Assembly (NCBI RefSeq): GCF_030547425.1
Contig: NZ_JAUORH010000006.1
Coordinates: forward strand, 1-64,000
Origin: Tenacibaculum sp. 1_MG-2023
GTDB taxonomy: Bacteria > Bacteroidota > Bacteroidia > Flavobacteriales > Flavobacteriaceae
Direction of reading: 5' to 3'
Length of the DNA stretch: 64,000 nucleotides
The position numbers and the translations under genes were made by a program. The notes under the pieces were generated by a model. That model made no database searches, was not told the DNA's origin, and saw only the letters and a list, made by a program, of their open reading frames with translations. Within the stretch, counting starts at the first letter, position 1. Each line of letters opens with the position of its first letter. Below, piece by piece: positions 27,223 to 35,186 of this stretch.

Positions 27223-28002
27223 ATGAAAACCATAAAGATTGTTAAAATAGGTGGAAACATCATTAATGATGAGACAGCCTTACATAGCTTCTTAGCTGAT
27301 TTCGCTCAGTTAAAAGGACCTAAAGTATTGATACACGGTGGTGGAAAATTAGCTTCTGAATTGGCTAAAGAATTGAATATTCCTGTGACGATGATTGATG
27401 GCAGACGTGTAACCGATACGCAAACTTTAGACTTGATTACCATGGTATATGCAGGTAAAATCAACAAGCACATTGTTGCGCAATTACAAGGATACAATGC
27501 AAATGCTGTGGGATTTACAGGAGCTGACGGTAACACAATCGTATCAACCAAACGTCCTGCTGAACCTATAGATTACGGATTTGCAGGCGACGTTGTTACC
27601 GTAAATCCGCAAGTAGTAACGGTATTAATTAATAACGAAGTAACTCCAGTATTTTGTGCGATTACGCACGATGCAAACGGACAATTACTCAACACCAATG
27701 CTGATACTATTGCTGCTGAATTAGCTATAGGATTAGCTACCGATTTTAATACAGAATTGTACTACTGTTTTGAAAAACCAGGAGTATTAAGTGATGTTGC
27801 TGATGATACTTCTGTTATTGAACAAATCACGTTAGAAACCTATACTCAACTAAAAACTGACGGAGTCATTTTTGAAGGAATGCTTCCTAAGTTAGACAAT
27901 TGCTTTCATGCCCTAAAAAACAATGTTCAAAAAGTACACATAGGCGATACAGCTATGGTATTTAACTCAAAAAACAAACACACCTCATTACAACTATCAT
28001 GA
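27223..28002 (+). CDS. argB: N-acylglutamate kinase
   Basis: 259 residues, the usual ArgB length. Amino-acid-kinase fold: 'VKIGGNIINDE' (5-15), 'LIHGGGKLASELAKELNIP' (~36-54) and 'LNTNADTIAAELAIGLA' (~156-172). In Bacteroidota ArgB may use N-succinylglutamate (known for Bacteroides). Overlaps argE by four bases. Confidence 0.94.
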   Translation: MKTIKIVKIGGNIINDETALHSFLADFAQLKGPKVLIHGGGKLASELAKELNIPVTMIDGRRVTDTQTLDLITMVYAGKINKHIVAQLQGYNANAVGFTGADGNTIVSTKRPAEPIDYGFAGDVVTVNPQVVTVLINNEVTPVFCAITHDANGQLLNTNADTIAAELAIGLATDFNTELYYCFEKPGVLSDVADDTSVIEQITLETYTQLKTDGVIFEGMLPKLDNCFHALKNNVQKVHIGDTAMVFNSKNKHTSLQLS

Positions 28003-29057
28003 TACAAAGACTCACTACAAAAGCCATCAGTTTGTTAAAAAACCTAATAGAAACCCCTTCTTTTTCTTCGGAAGAAGATGCTACTGCCCTACTGCTAGAA
28101 AACTGGTTTAAAGAGTTTGATATTCCATACACTAGAACTCAGAACAACGTGTGGTCAGTAAATAAACATTTTGATGCTAACAAACCTACATTATTACTCA
28201 ACTCGCATCACGATACGGTAAAACCTAATAACGGCTATACCAAAGATCCTTTTAAAGCCATTGTAGAGGACGGTAAACTCTACGGATTAGGAAGTAACGA
28301 TGCTGGTGGATGTTTGGTTTCGCTGTTAGCAACCTACACCCACTTCTACCAAAAAGAAAACTTGACTTACAACCTTGTTTTTGCAGGAACTGCCGAGGAA
28401 GAAAGCAGTGGTCCTAACGGTTTAAACGGATTACTAAAAACCTTACCTAATATTGATGTAGCTATCGTAGGAGAACCTACTTTAATGAATTTAGCTATTG
28501 CTGAAAAAGGTTTGGTCGTTTTTGATGCTGAGGTTACAGGTACCCCAAGTCATGCAGCACATCCGAACCACGATAATGCTATTTATAACACCATTGAAGT
28601 ATTACAGTGGTTTAAAGAAGTGTCGTTTGAAAAAACTTCGGAAACCTTGGGTGAGGTTAAGTTAACAGTAACGCAAATTAATGCGGGGAAACAACACAAC
28701 GCTGTTCCTTCCGAAGTAAAATTAGTGGTAGATGTTCGCGTAAATGATCAATATACCAATCAGGAAATCAGTGACTTTTTACAAGAACACGCACCTTGTA
28801 ACATACAACCACGTAGCTTGAATTTAAATTCATCATCAATACAAAAAGAACACCCTTTGGTACAAGCAGGTATTGCTTTAGGAAGAAAAACCTATGGTTC
28901 TCCTACCCTGTCTGACCAAGCTGTATTGAGTTGTCCGTCGTTAAAATTAGGACCTGGTGATAGTACTCGCTCACACACCGCTGATGAGTTTATTTACCTT
29001 CAAGAAATTGAGGAAGGAATTGAGTTGTATATAAAATTATTGAATAAAGTATTGTAG
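27999..29057 (+). CDS. argE: M20-family N-acylornithine/N-acylcitrulline deacylase
   Basis: 352 residues. M20 metallopeptidase: metal ligands in 'LLNSHHDTVKPN' (~63-74, HxD), 'GLGSNDAGG', 'GTAEEESSGPNGL' (~129-141) and 'GEPT' (~157). In the ArgF' pathway it removes the acyl group from N-acylcitrulline, after carbamoylation. It is the only deacylase in the operon, and no ArgJ is present. Confidence 0.92.
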   Translation: MIQRLTTKAISLLKNLIETPSFSSEEDATALLLENWFKEFDIPYTRTQNNVWSVNKHFDANKPTLLLNSHHDTVKPNNGYTKDPFKAIVEDGKLYGLGSNDAGGCLVSLLATYTHFYQKENLTYNLVFAGTAEEESSGPNGLNGLLKTLPNIDVAIVGEPTLMNLAIAEKGLVVFDAEVTGTPSHAAHPNHDNAIYNTIEVLQWFKEVSFEKTSETLGEVKLTVTQINAGKQHNAVPSEVKLVVDVRVNDQYTNQEISDFLQEHAPCNIQPRSLNLNSSSIQKEHPLVQAGIALGRKTYGSPTLSDQAVLSCPSLKLGPGDSTRSHTADEFIYLQEIEEGIELYIKLLNKVL

Positions 29058-29152
29058 AAGAAAATAGAACAAAGAGTCAAGAACAAAGACTTATAAACAA
29101 ATCTTTGCTCTAACAGCGAAGCGGTCTATTCTCTTGGCTCTAAAAAACAATC

Positions 29153-29256
29153 GTCATTCCGAACGATAGAGAGAAACCGTAAGGTTCAGCGTAGCTAAAT
29201 CTCATTAAAAAGAGTAACTCATAAGTTTGAGACCTCTCACATACGTTCGAGGTGAC
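29153..29256 (+). repeat. Family R dispersed repeat (argE-argH gap)
   Basis: Starts GTCATTCCGAACGATAGAGAG, carries the module AACCGTAAGGTTCAGCGTAG and ends CGTTCGAGGTGAC. It is preceded by GCGAAGCGGTCTATTCTC..., a stretch that also precedes the copy at 31201. Confidence 0.6.
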
Positions 29257-29345
29257 AAACAAACAATGAGAATTTTGTTTGTTATAGTGTTTAACACTCA
29301 ATACTAACTTCTCAATACTCAGTACTAATTAAAAAACATAAAAAC

Positions 29346-30617
29346 ATGAAACTTTGGGACAAAGGATTATCCATAGATAAAAAAATAGAACATTTCACCG
29401 TTGGAAATGACAGAGAAATAGACATACACATTGTTCCGTATGATTTGCAAGCATCGTTAGCACATGCTAAAATGCTAGCATCCATCGGTATTATTACTTC
29501 GGAAGAATTAGCGCAAGTAACTAGTGGAATTGCTACACTACAACAGCAAGTGGCAGAAGGTACTTTTGTAATTGATGCTCAATTTGAAGATGTACATTCT
29601 AAAATTGAGTTCGAATTAACCAACATATGCGGTGAAGTTGGTAAGAAAATTCATACCGCACGTTCAAGAAACGATCAAGTTTTAATAGCGTTGCAATTGT
29701 ATTATAAAGACAATCTTCAATCGATTTCTGATAAAACAAAAACACTATTTAATACATTATTACAGTTAGCAGAGCAACACAAAACTAAACTATTACCAGG
29801 TTATACTCACTTACAAGTGGCAATGCCTTCTTCTTTCGGATTATGGTTTTCTGCGTATGCTGAATTGTTAATTGACGATTTGTACATGGTTAATGCAGCG
29901 CTAAAAACAGTAGATCAAAATCCGTTAGGTTCAGCAGCTGGATATGGTAGCTCATTCCCTATTGATAGAGAATTCACCACAAAAGAACTAGGCTTTGAAA
30001 CCTTAAAATACAATGTGGTTGCTGCACAAATGAGTAGAGGAAAAAGTGAACGTACACTTACCATGGCGTTAGGAAGTGTAAGTAACACCTTAGCTCGTTT
30101 TGCGATGGATATCTGCCTGTATATGAGTCAGAATTTTGATTTTATCTCTTTTCCTGATGAATTAACCACTGGTAGCAGCATTATGCCGCATAAAAAGAAT
30201 CCTGATGTGTTTGAATTGATTAGAGGGAAGTGTAATAAGATTCAAGCGTTGTATACCGAAACCTTGTTAATTACTAACAACCTACCTAGTGGATATCATA
30301 GAGATTATCAGTTATTAAAAGAAAATATTATCAATGCCTTTGAAGAGTTAAAAGATGTGTTGGATATTTTTAATTATGCTATTCAGCAAATTATTGTAAA
30401 AGATATTGACCTACAGGATGAAAAGTATAAATACTTATTTACGGTAGATAACATGAATACTTTGGTAGAAAACGGTATGAGTTTTAGAGAAGCTTACCAA
30501 AAAATTGGTGGCGAAGTTGTTAACGGTACATATACTCCTGATACTTCTAAAAAACATACGCATGTGGGTAGTATTGATAATTTGTGTTTGGATAAAATAC
30601 GTGAGAAGCTTGGTTAG
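29346..30617 (+). CDS. argH: Argininosuccinate lyase
   Basis: 423 residues. Last step of arginine synthesis, releasing arginine and fumarate. 'KIHTARSRNDQVLIALQLY' (~103-121), 'LPGYTHLQVAMPSSFGLW' (~151-168) and the fumarase-superfamily signature 'GSSIMPHKKNPDVFELIR' (~275-292). It is slightly short at the C-terminus relative to the 455-residue E. coli enzyme, as is usual in this phylum. Its TAG stop lies inside the first unit of a 7-bp tandem repeat. Confidence 0.95.
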   Translation: MKLWDKGLSIDKKIEHFTVGNDREIDIHIVPYDLQASLAHAKMLASIGIITSEELAQVTSGIATLQQQVAEGTFVIDAQFEDVHSKIEFELTNICGEVGKKIHTARSRNDQVLIALQLYYKDNLQSISDKTKTLFNTLLQLAEQHKTKLLPGYTHLQVAMPSSFGLWFSAYAELLIDDLYMVNAALKTVDQNPLGSAAGYGSSFPIDREFTTKELGFETLKYNVVAAQMSRGKSERTLTMALGSVSNTLARFAMDICLYMSQNFDFISFPDELTTGSSIMPHKKNPDVFELIRGKCNKIQALYTETLLITNNLPSGYHRDYQLLKENIINAFEELKDVLDIFNYAIQQIIVKDIDLQDEKYKYLFTVDNMNTLVENGMSFREAYQKIGGEVVNGTYTPDTSKKHTHVGSIDNLCLDKIREKLG

Positions 30618-30662
30618 TGGTTAGTGGTTAGTGGTTAGTGGTTAGTGGTTAGTGGTTAGTGG
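30614..30662 (+). repeat. 7-bp tandem repeat (TTAGTGG)x7 on the argH stop codon
   Basis: Seven perfect copies of TTAGTGG. The argH stop codon TAG (30615-30617) is in the first copy. Frames through the repeat meet TAG every 21 bases, so copy-number change would not extend ArgH. Likely a variable locus by slippage. Confidence 0.95.
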
Positions 30663-30680
30663 TAGATACTAAAAAAAGTC

Positions 30681-30783
30681 GTCATTCCGAACGATAGAGA
30701 GAAACCGTAAGGTTCAGCGTAGCTAAATCTCAACAAAATGAGTAACAAATATTCTTAAGATTTCTCCCTCTGGTCGAAATGAC
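30681..30783 (+). repeat. Family R dispersed repeat
   Basis: GTCATTCCGAACGATAGAGAG start, AACCGTAAGGTTCAGCGTAG module, and CTGGTCGAAATGAC end. The ends are inverted (GTCATT / AATGAC). A second, shorter start copy follows at 30802-30860. Confidence 0.65.
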
Positions 30784-30869
30784 GTTAGCCAATATAAGAC
30801 TGTCATTCCGAGCGATAGAGAGGAATCTCAACAAAATGAGTAACAAACATGCTTAAGATTATTGTTGGT

Positions 30870-31090
30870 ATTCTTTTTCTTGATAAAAAGAAACAAAAAT
30901 CAAGACGGACAATAAAATCGTGAGAAAATACTACGACATCTTCCACTGATAAAAAGAATTGTTCGTGTTACCTTTATTTTTTATCAAAGAACTCACGAAT
31001 CTGACGATTTCACTATCGCTCAAACAGCTTTTTATCTTACATCCATCGCTGCTGTCTTGATTTTCAAAGATTTTCTTGTAGGTCATAAAG
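30870..31090 (+). repeat. Dispersed family B repeat, copy B1
   Basis: Starts ATTCTTTTTCTTGATAAAAAG and ends TTTTCTTGTAGGTCATAAAG. Related to B2 (38700-38870) and B3 (38965-39135), but with about 50 extra bases in the middle. It contains internal inverted AATCAAGAC/GTCTTGATT segments. The minus strand has an open frame (MTYKKIFENQDSSDG...) conserved with B2/B3. Confidence 0.65.
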
Positions 31091-31200
31091 CAGAGTGTTA
31101 TTACGAGGTGAATAGAAACATCCACATGGTTATATTATAATCATAAAAAGTCTATATTCTATCAGCGAATCGGTCTTTTGTCTTGATTCTAAAAACAATC

Positions 31201-31328
31201 GTCATTCCGAACGCTACTGAAATCAAGATATATTTTGATTGAAAGTATGTTGCAAAGCAACTGAGGAGGAATCTTATTAAAAGGAGTAACTGATAACCTT
31301 GAGACCTCTCACATAAGTTCGAGGTGAC
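31201..31328 (+). repeat. Family R dispersed repeat
   Basis: GTCATTCCGAACGCTACTG start (as at 12209) and AAGTTCGAGGTGAC end (as at 22976 and 29256). It therefore combines the left half of one subtype with the right half of another. Confidence 0.6.
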
Positions 31329-31382
31329 ACGATGAAATTAGAATTTTGTTAGATTTTAATAGAACTCATAAAACTGTTATAT

Positions 31383-31417
31383 AAAAAGAGGTTATTCTTA
31401 ACAAATAACCTCTTTTT
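31383..31417. terminator. Bidirectional terminator
   Basis: A 14-bp perfect stem (AAAAAGAGGTTATT at 31383-31396 with AATAACCTCTTTTT at 31404-31417) around a 7-base loop. Poly-A on the left and poly-T on the right make it usable from both strands. It ends the minus-strand gene at 31421. Confidence 0.9.
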
Positions 31418-31420
31418 ACT

Positions 31421-33094
31421 TTATTTCTTTACTGTTCTTGAGCCTATGGAAAACTTATATCCAAATTGAAATTGGTAAAAAGCCTCATCACTTTCGCTTC
31501 CTTTGTAATTATAGGTTACTAACCTTGCAAAAATAGCTTGATTGGGGTTTTTGTTGGGGTGATAAAACACCTCTGCTTGGTTCTTTACTACAGGTACTTT
31601 AAAGTCTAAATCTATGGCACTAGACCCGTTATAGCTTTTATAATCAAACCAGTGAAGTCCTAATTTGTAATTGAACCCGAAGTTGTTAAATCGTTTTGAT
31701 GATAAGCTTACTCCTCCTCCATAACTCAAGGCTTTTAGGTTTTCCACCCCTTGGGTATCGTTTTGAACTCTTGTTAGATTATAGTCTATCGTACCAAAAA
31801 AGTTCATTTTCATAGGGTAGTTTTTTTGATATATTTCTAAAAGGTTTACTTCTCCACCTACGGTTAAAAAGCGTTTTTCTACCAAATCTAACGTATTTCC
31901 TATTACACCACTTGTTGCAGTAACTAAGCCTTTGTCTTCTTCAAACTTAGCATAGTGTACATAAGGTGTTATCGACTTTAAAAATTCGTATTGCATTGAA
32001 GAACTAAAGATTTGCCTTGAAAAAGGAAATACATAAAACTTTGCACTTCCTTCTAACTGTACCAATCCGTTGTCAGACTCTCCAAAAAGAGCTAAAAAGT
32101 CGGTATAAGCACGTAGTTCTACTATTTTATCTAAGTAAGTATCTTGTTTTATTTGATAAGTTGCTGGGGCTGTTAAGTTGGTTTTGTTTCCGTCAATATC
32201 TTCTTTAGGCAGTTCCAACGTTAGGTCGTGTGGTACGTAGTTGTTTCCTATTTTATACTTATACATTAGTACATCACTTAAACGAATACGAAGGTTTTCA
32301 AACTCTTTTTCATCAACATTGGTTGTTGGTTGTTTTTGTGAGTAAAAAAGATAGTTTTTAGATGCCCAATATCCGTATCGTAAAAAGCTTACCCCTACGT
32401 AGTTTTCAAACAACAGCATACTTCCTTTATATGCTACCAATACTTGAATATCTGCTAAGCTACCATCGCGGATTTCAATATCTATCTTTTTAAACGTATA
32501 CTTTAATGTGTCTTGGCGTTCTTTATCATTATTATAAAAACAAAACTCTTGTCCTTCTTTAGGTATGGTAATATCTCCAAAATAGGCTTCTTGGTTTACT
32601 TGTTTTAATACCTGATTGAATACCTTTTTCTCTCTAGATGTTCTCTCTGCTCCGTTAACATCTTCACTAATAATTACATCTTCGTTAAAATAGCTATAGG
32701 TTACAGGTTCTTCTACCGTTTCTTCTTGCGCTGTATCTCTTGCTATGGTTTCTTGTGTTGGTGGTTCTTTATGAGGAAACCAACTAGCTATTGAATCAGC
32801 ATGAATATTGGTACACACGTTTTTATAACTGGTAAATTTAGCATAGGTAAGGTTTAGTGAATCTATATACGCTTTTCTGTCTTTAATTAAAGTACTAAGC
32901 TTATCTAGACTTTCTTGGGTAATCGACTTTTTAGTTTCGTCTATTTCTTTTTCCTTTTCTTCTAATGTTTTGTTGTAGTTTTCATAGGTACTACTCAACT
33001 TTTTTATTTCGGATTCACAATTAATAGTTTGTGTTTGTCCGTTAACGCAAAGCACATAAAAAAAGAGTGTTAAGCAGGTGCTTAGAGTTTTCAT
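31421..33094 (-). CDS. Secreted coiled-coil protein with probable outer-membrane barrel
   Basis: 557 residues. Signal peptide 1-19 (LCVNGQTQ cleavage region). Residues ~25-100 are charged heptad-like helix (YENYNKTLEEKEKEIDETKK), then a linker rich in E/T/P (~105-135). From about 260 onward there are alternating amphipathic strands with aromatic girdles (FFGTIDYNLTRVQ, FNNFGFNYKLGLHWFDY, AIFARLVTYNY, FYQFQFGYKFSIG), typical of an outer-membrane beta-barrel; the last strand ends near the C-terminus. No named family is recognised. It stands alone, divergent from the Gabija genes, with a strong terminator. Confidence 0.7.
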   Translation of the reverse strand: MKTLSTCLTLFFYVLCVNGQTQTINCESEIKKLSSTYENYNKTLEEKEKEIDETKKSITQESLDKLSTLIKDRKAYIDSLNLTYAKFTSYKNVCTNIHADSIASWFPHKEPPTQETIARDTAQEETVEEPVTYSYFNEDVIISEDVNGAERTSREKKVFNQVLKQVNQEAYFGDITIPKEGQEFCFYNNDKERQDTLKYTFKKIDIEIRDGSLADIQVLVAYKGSMLLFENYVGVSFLRYGYWASKNYLFYSQKQPTTNVDEKEFENLRIRLSDVLMYKYKIGNNYVPHDLTLELPKEDIDGNKTNLTAPATYQIKQDTYLDKIVELRAYTDFLALFGESDNGLVQLEGSAKFYVFPFSRQIFSSSMQYEFLKSITPYVHYAKFEEDKGLVTATSGVIGNTLDLVEKRFLTVGGEVNLLEIYQKNYPMKMNFFGTIDYNLTRVQNDTQGVENLKALSYGGGVSLSSKRFNNFGFNYKLGLHWFDYKSYNGSSAIDLDFKVPVVKNQAEVFYHPNKNPNQAIFARLVTYNYKGSESDEAFYQFQFGYKFSIGSRTVKK

Positions 33095-33280
33095 AATGTT
33101 TAGTTAGTTTGGTTTGTTAGTTGTTGTTATACGCAGCTATACTCCTTTTATGTTGGTAGTACAACACGTTTTAAACTTTTGTATAACTGTGTGTTAATGT
33201 TTTAAAAGTAGTAAAATATCGTTAGTAATAACAACTGTTGTATTATTAAATGGTAATTATATGTGTAATAGTAGGTGTTT

Positions 33281-33314
33281 TGCGGAAATCCGCAATTTAG
33301 GTTGCGGAAAACCG
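33281..33314. promoter_or_regulatory. Tandem TGCGGAAA(T/A)CCG boxes between divergent genes
   Basis: TGCGGAAATCCG (33281-33292) and TGCGGAAAACCG (33303-33314), spaced 22 bases start to start, about two helical turns. The first is a near-palindrome (GCGGA-AA-TCCGC). They lie 76 bases before the OLD-family nuclease gene and 187 bases before the secreted-protein gene. Possible operator; no cognate regulator is known. Confidence 0.4.
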
Positions 33315-33389
33315 TAAGAATGAGTGAGGTTGAACAACTAAATTTAGGCTTTCATTTATATTTAATAATAATTATACCAAAATTAAAAT

Positions 33390-35186
33390 ATGTACTTATC
33401 AAACCTTAAACTATGGAACTTTAGAAAGTTTGGCAGTAATTCTTCCATTGATTTAGAGAACCCGAATTTAGATTTGAATTTCACAAAAGGAATAAATGTA
33501 TTGATAGGTGAAAATGACTCTGGAAAAAGTGCAATTGTTGACTCAATAAAACTTACGTTAAAAACTCATAGTTACGAGTGGTTTAGATTAGATTGGGATG
33601 ATTTTTATGATGGTTCAGATAGGTTACGAATTGAATTGAGGTTTGAAAACCTTTCAGATGATGAAGCCAAAAATTTCACTGAATGGCTAGGGTGGATTGG
33701 CGAAGGAGACGAAGCAAAACCTTTTTTAAGGTTGATTTATGATGCTTCAAGGAATTTAAATAATCAATATATCTATCCAACTGAGATTAGAGCAGGAGTC
33801 GATGAAACGGGATATCAGCTAACAGCAGAGGCTAGGGAGTATTTAAAAACAACTTATCTCAAACCCTTACGAGACGCTAAATCTGAATTAATCCCTCGTA
33901 AAAACTCTAGGCTGACTCAAATTCTTCAAGGGCATGAAGCATTCAAAGGAAAAGACCAAGACCACTTGTTGGTAGGATTATTTCAAGACTTCAATAATCA
34001 CGTTGCTAAATACTTTGAAGGTACAGACAAGGATGGTGTAGTACTTACGGGTGAAAATGTTAAAGGGAAAGAACTAAAAAATGAAATAGATAAGTTTATT
34101 CAAGCCTTTTATTCAAAGGATAAAGAATCCTATTTTGGCGTACTTGGTAATAGTCTCAAAAACATCTTAGAGAGACTCGAGCTATCTATTAAGGATGAAC
34201 TAAACCCTGGTTTAGGAACTCTAAATAGATTGTTTATGGCTTCAGAGTTACTCCATCTTCAAAAGAAAAATTGGAGTGGTTTAAGGTTAGGATTAATTGA
34301 AGAACTAGAAGCTCACCTCCACCCCCAAGCTCAAATGCAAATCATTGAAGCACTACAAAACGAAGAAAATATTCAATTAATCTTAACTACTCATAGCCCT
34401 AATCTAGCATCAAAACTAAAGCTTGAAAATTTAATCATTTGTAATGACAACAATGCTTTCCCGATGGGAGCAGCATACACAAAATTAGACTCTGATAACT
34501 ATAAGTTTCTTGAAAAATTTCTAGATACAACGAAAGCAAACCTATTTTTTGCTAAAGGAGTTATTCTGGTAGAAGGTTGGGCAGAAGAAATATTAATTCC
34601 AAGTATCGCAAAGGCTATAGGGATAAATCTAACTGAAAAGGGAATCTCAATAGTAAATATTGGAAATACAGGATTCGACCATTACTCAAAGATATACCTC
34701 AGGAAAGAAGAGCCATTTATGAAAATTCCGGTAGCGGTAATCACAGATTCGGATATTAGAGAATATGAAAAAGAGGGAGATGATTTTGTAAAAAGAGTTG
34801 AAAATACTGTCCGAGTTGAAACACAGGGAGTTATTGATTCCAACAATGTAAAATCTGAACAATCTATAAAATATTATACTGCACCAAACTGGACCCTAGA
34901 ATATTCTTTGTTTAAATCAAATAGCCTAACATCTACTCTACAAAGCGTGTGTAAGTCTATTCATTCAAGAACTAATTGGGATACTGATTTTGAAAAGACG
35001 CTTGCTATTAAATTGATTGATAAGAACAAGAAACTAAGAAAAACAGAAGTTGCCTACAGGTTAGCAACGACTATAGATGAAGACTTACAAAAGGCTCCTG
35101 ATGAACGAACCATAGTCATCGATATCAATAATGATGAAAGCATCAAATATCTAATTCAAGCCATAAGATATGCCGCAAGAAATTAA
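33390..35186 (+). CDS. gajA: Gabija-type OLD-family ATPase/TOPRIM nuclease (GajA-like)
   Basis: 598 residues. N-terminal ABC-type ATPase: Walker A 'GENDSGKS' (40-47), Walker B/D-loop 'EELEAHLHPQAQ' (304-315) and H-loop 'TTHSPN' (334-339). C-terminal TOPRIM: 'VEGWAEE' (394-400) and 'DSD' (453-455). This is the architecture and size of GajA, a sequence-selective DNA nicking nuclease whose activity is inhibited by nucleotides and released when phage replication depletes NTP. The next gene, a UvrD-like helicase overlapping by 17 bases, completes a Gabija pair. The ATG begins directly with the ATPase strand MYLSNLKLWNFRKFG. Confidence 0.88.
   Translation: MYLSNLKLWNFRKFGSNSSIDLENPNLDLNFTKGINVLIGENDSGKSAIVDSIKLTLKTHSYEWFRLDWDDFYDGSDRLRIELRFENLSDDEAKNFTEWLGWIGEGDEAKPFLRLIYDASRNLNNQYIYPTEIRAGVDETGYQLTAEAREYLKTTYLKPLRDAKSELIPRKNSRLTQILQGHEAFKGKDQDHLLVGLFQDFNNHVAKYFEGTDKDGVVLTGENVKGKELKNEIDKFIQAFYSKDKESYFGVLGNSLKNILERLELSIKDELNPGLGTLNRLFMASELLHLQKKNWSGLRLGLIEELEAHLHPQAQMQIIEALQNEENIQLILTTHSPNLASKLKLENLIICNDNNAFPMGAAYTKLDSDNYKFLEKFLDTTKANLFFAKGVILVEGWAEEILIPSIAKAIGINLTEKGISIVNIGNTGFDHYSKIYLRKEEPFMKIPVAVITDSDIREYEKEGDDFVKRVENTVRVETQGVIDSNNVKSEQSIKYYTAPNWTLEYSLFKSNSLTSTLQSVCKSIHSRTNWDTDFEKTLAIKLIDKNKKLRKTEVAYRLATTIDEDLQKAPDERTIVIDINNDESIKYLIQAIRYAARN

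Noticed and set aside
30614..30662. CRISPR-like array
   Set aside because: The repeats are 7-bp units without spacers; no cas gene is in the window.
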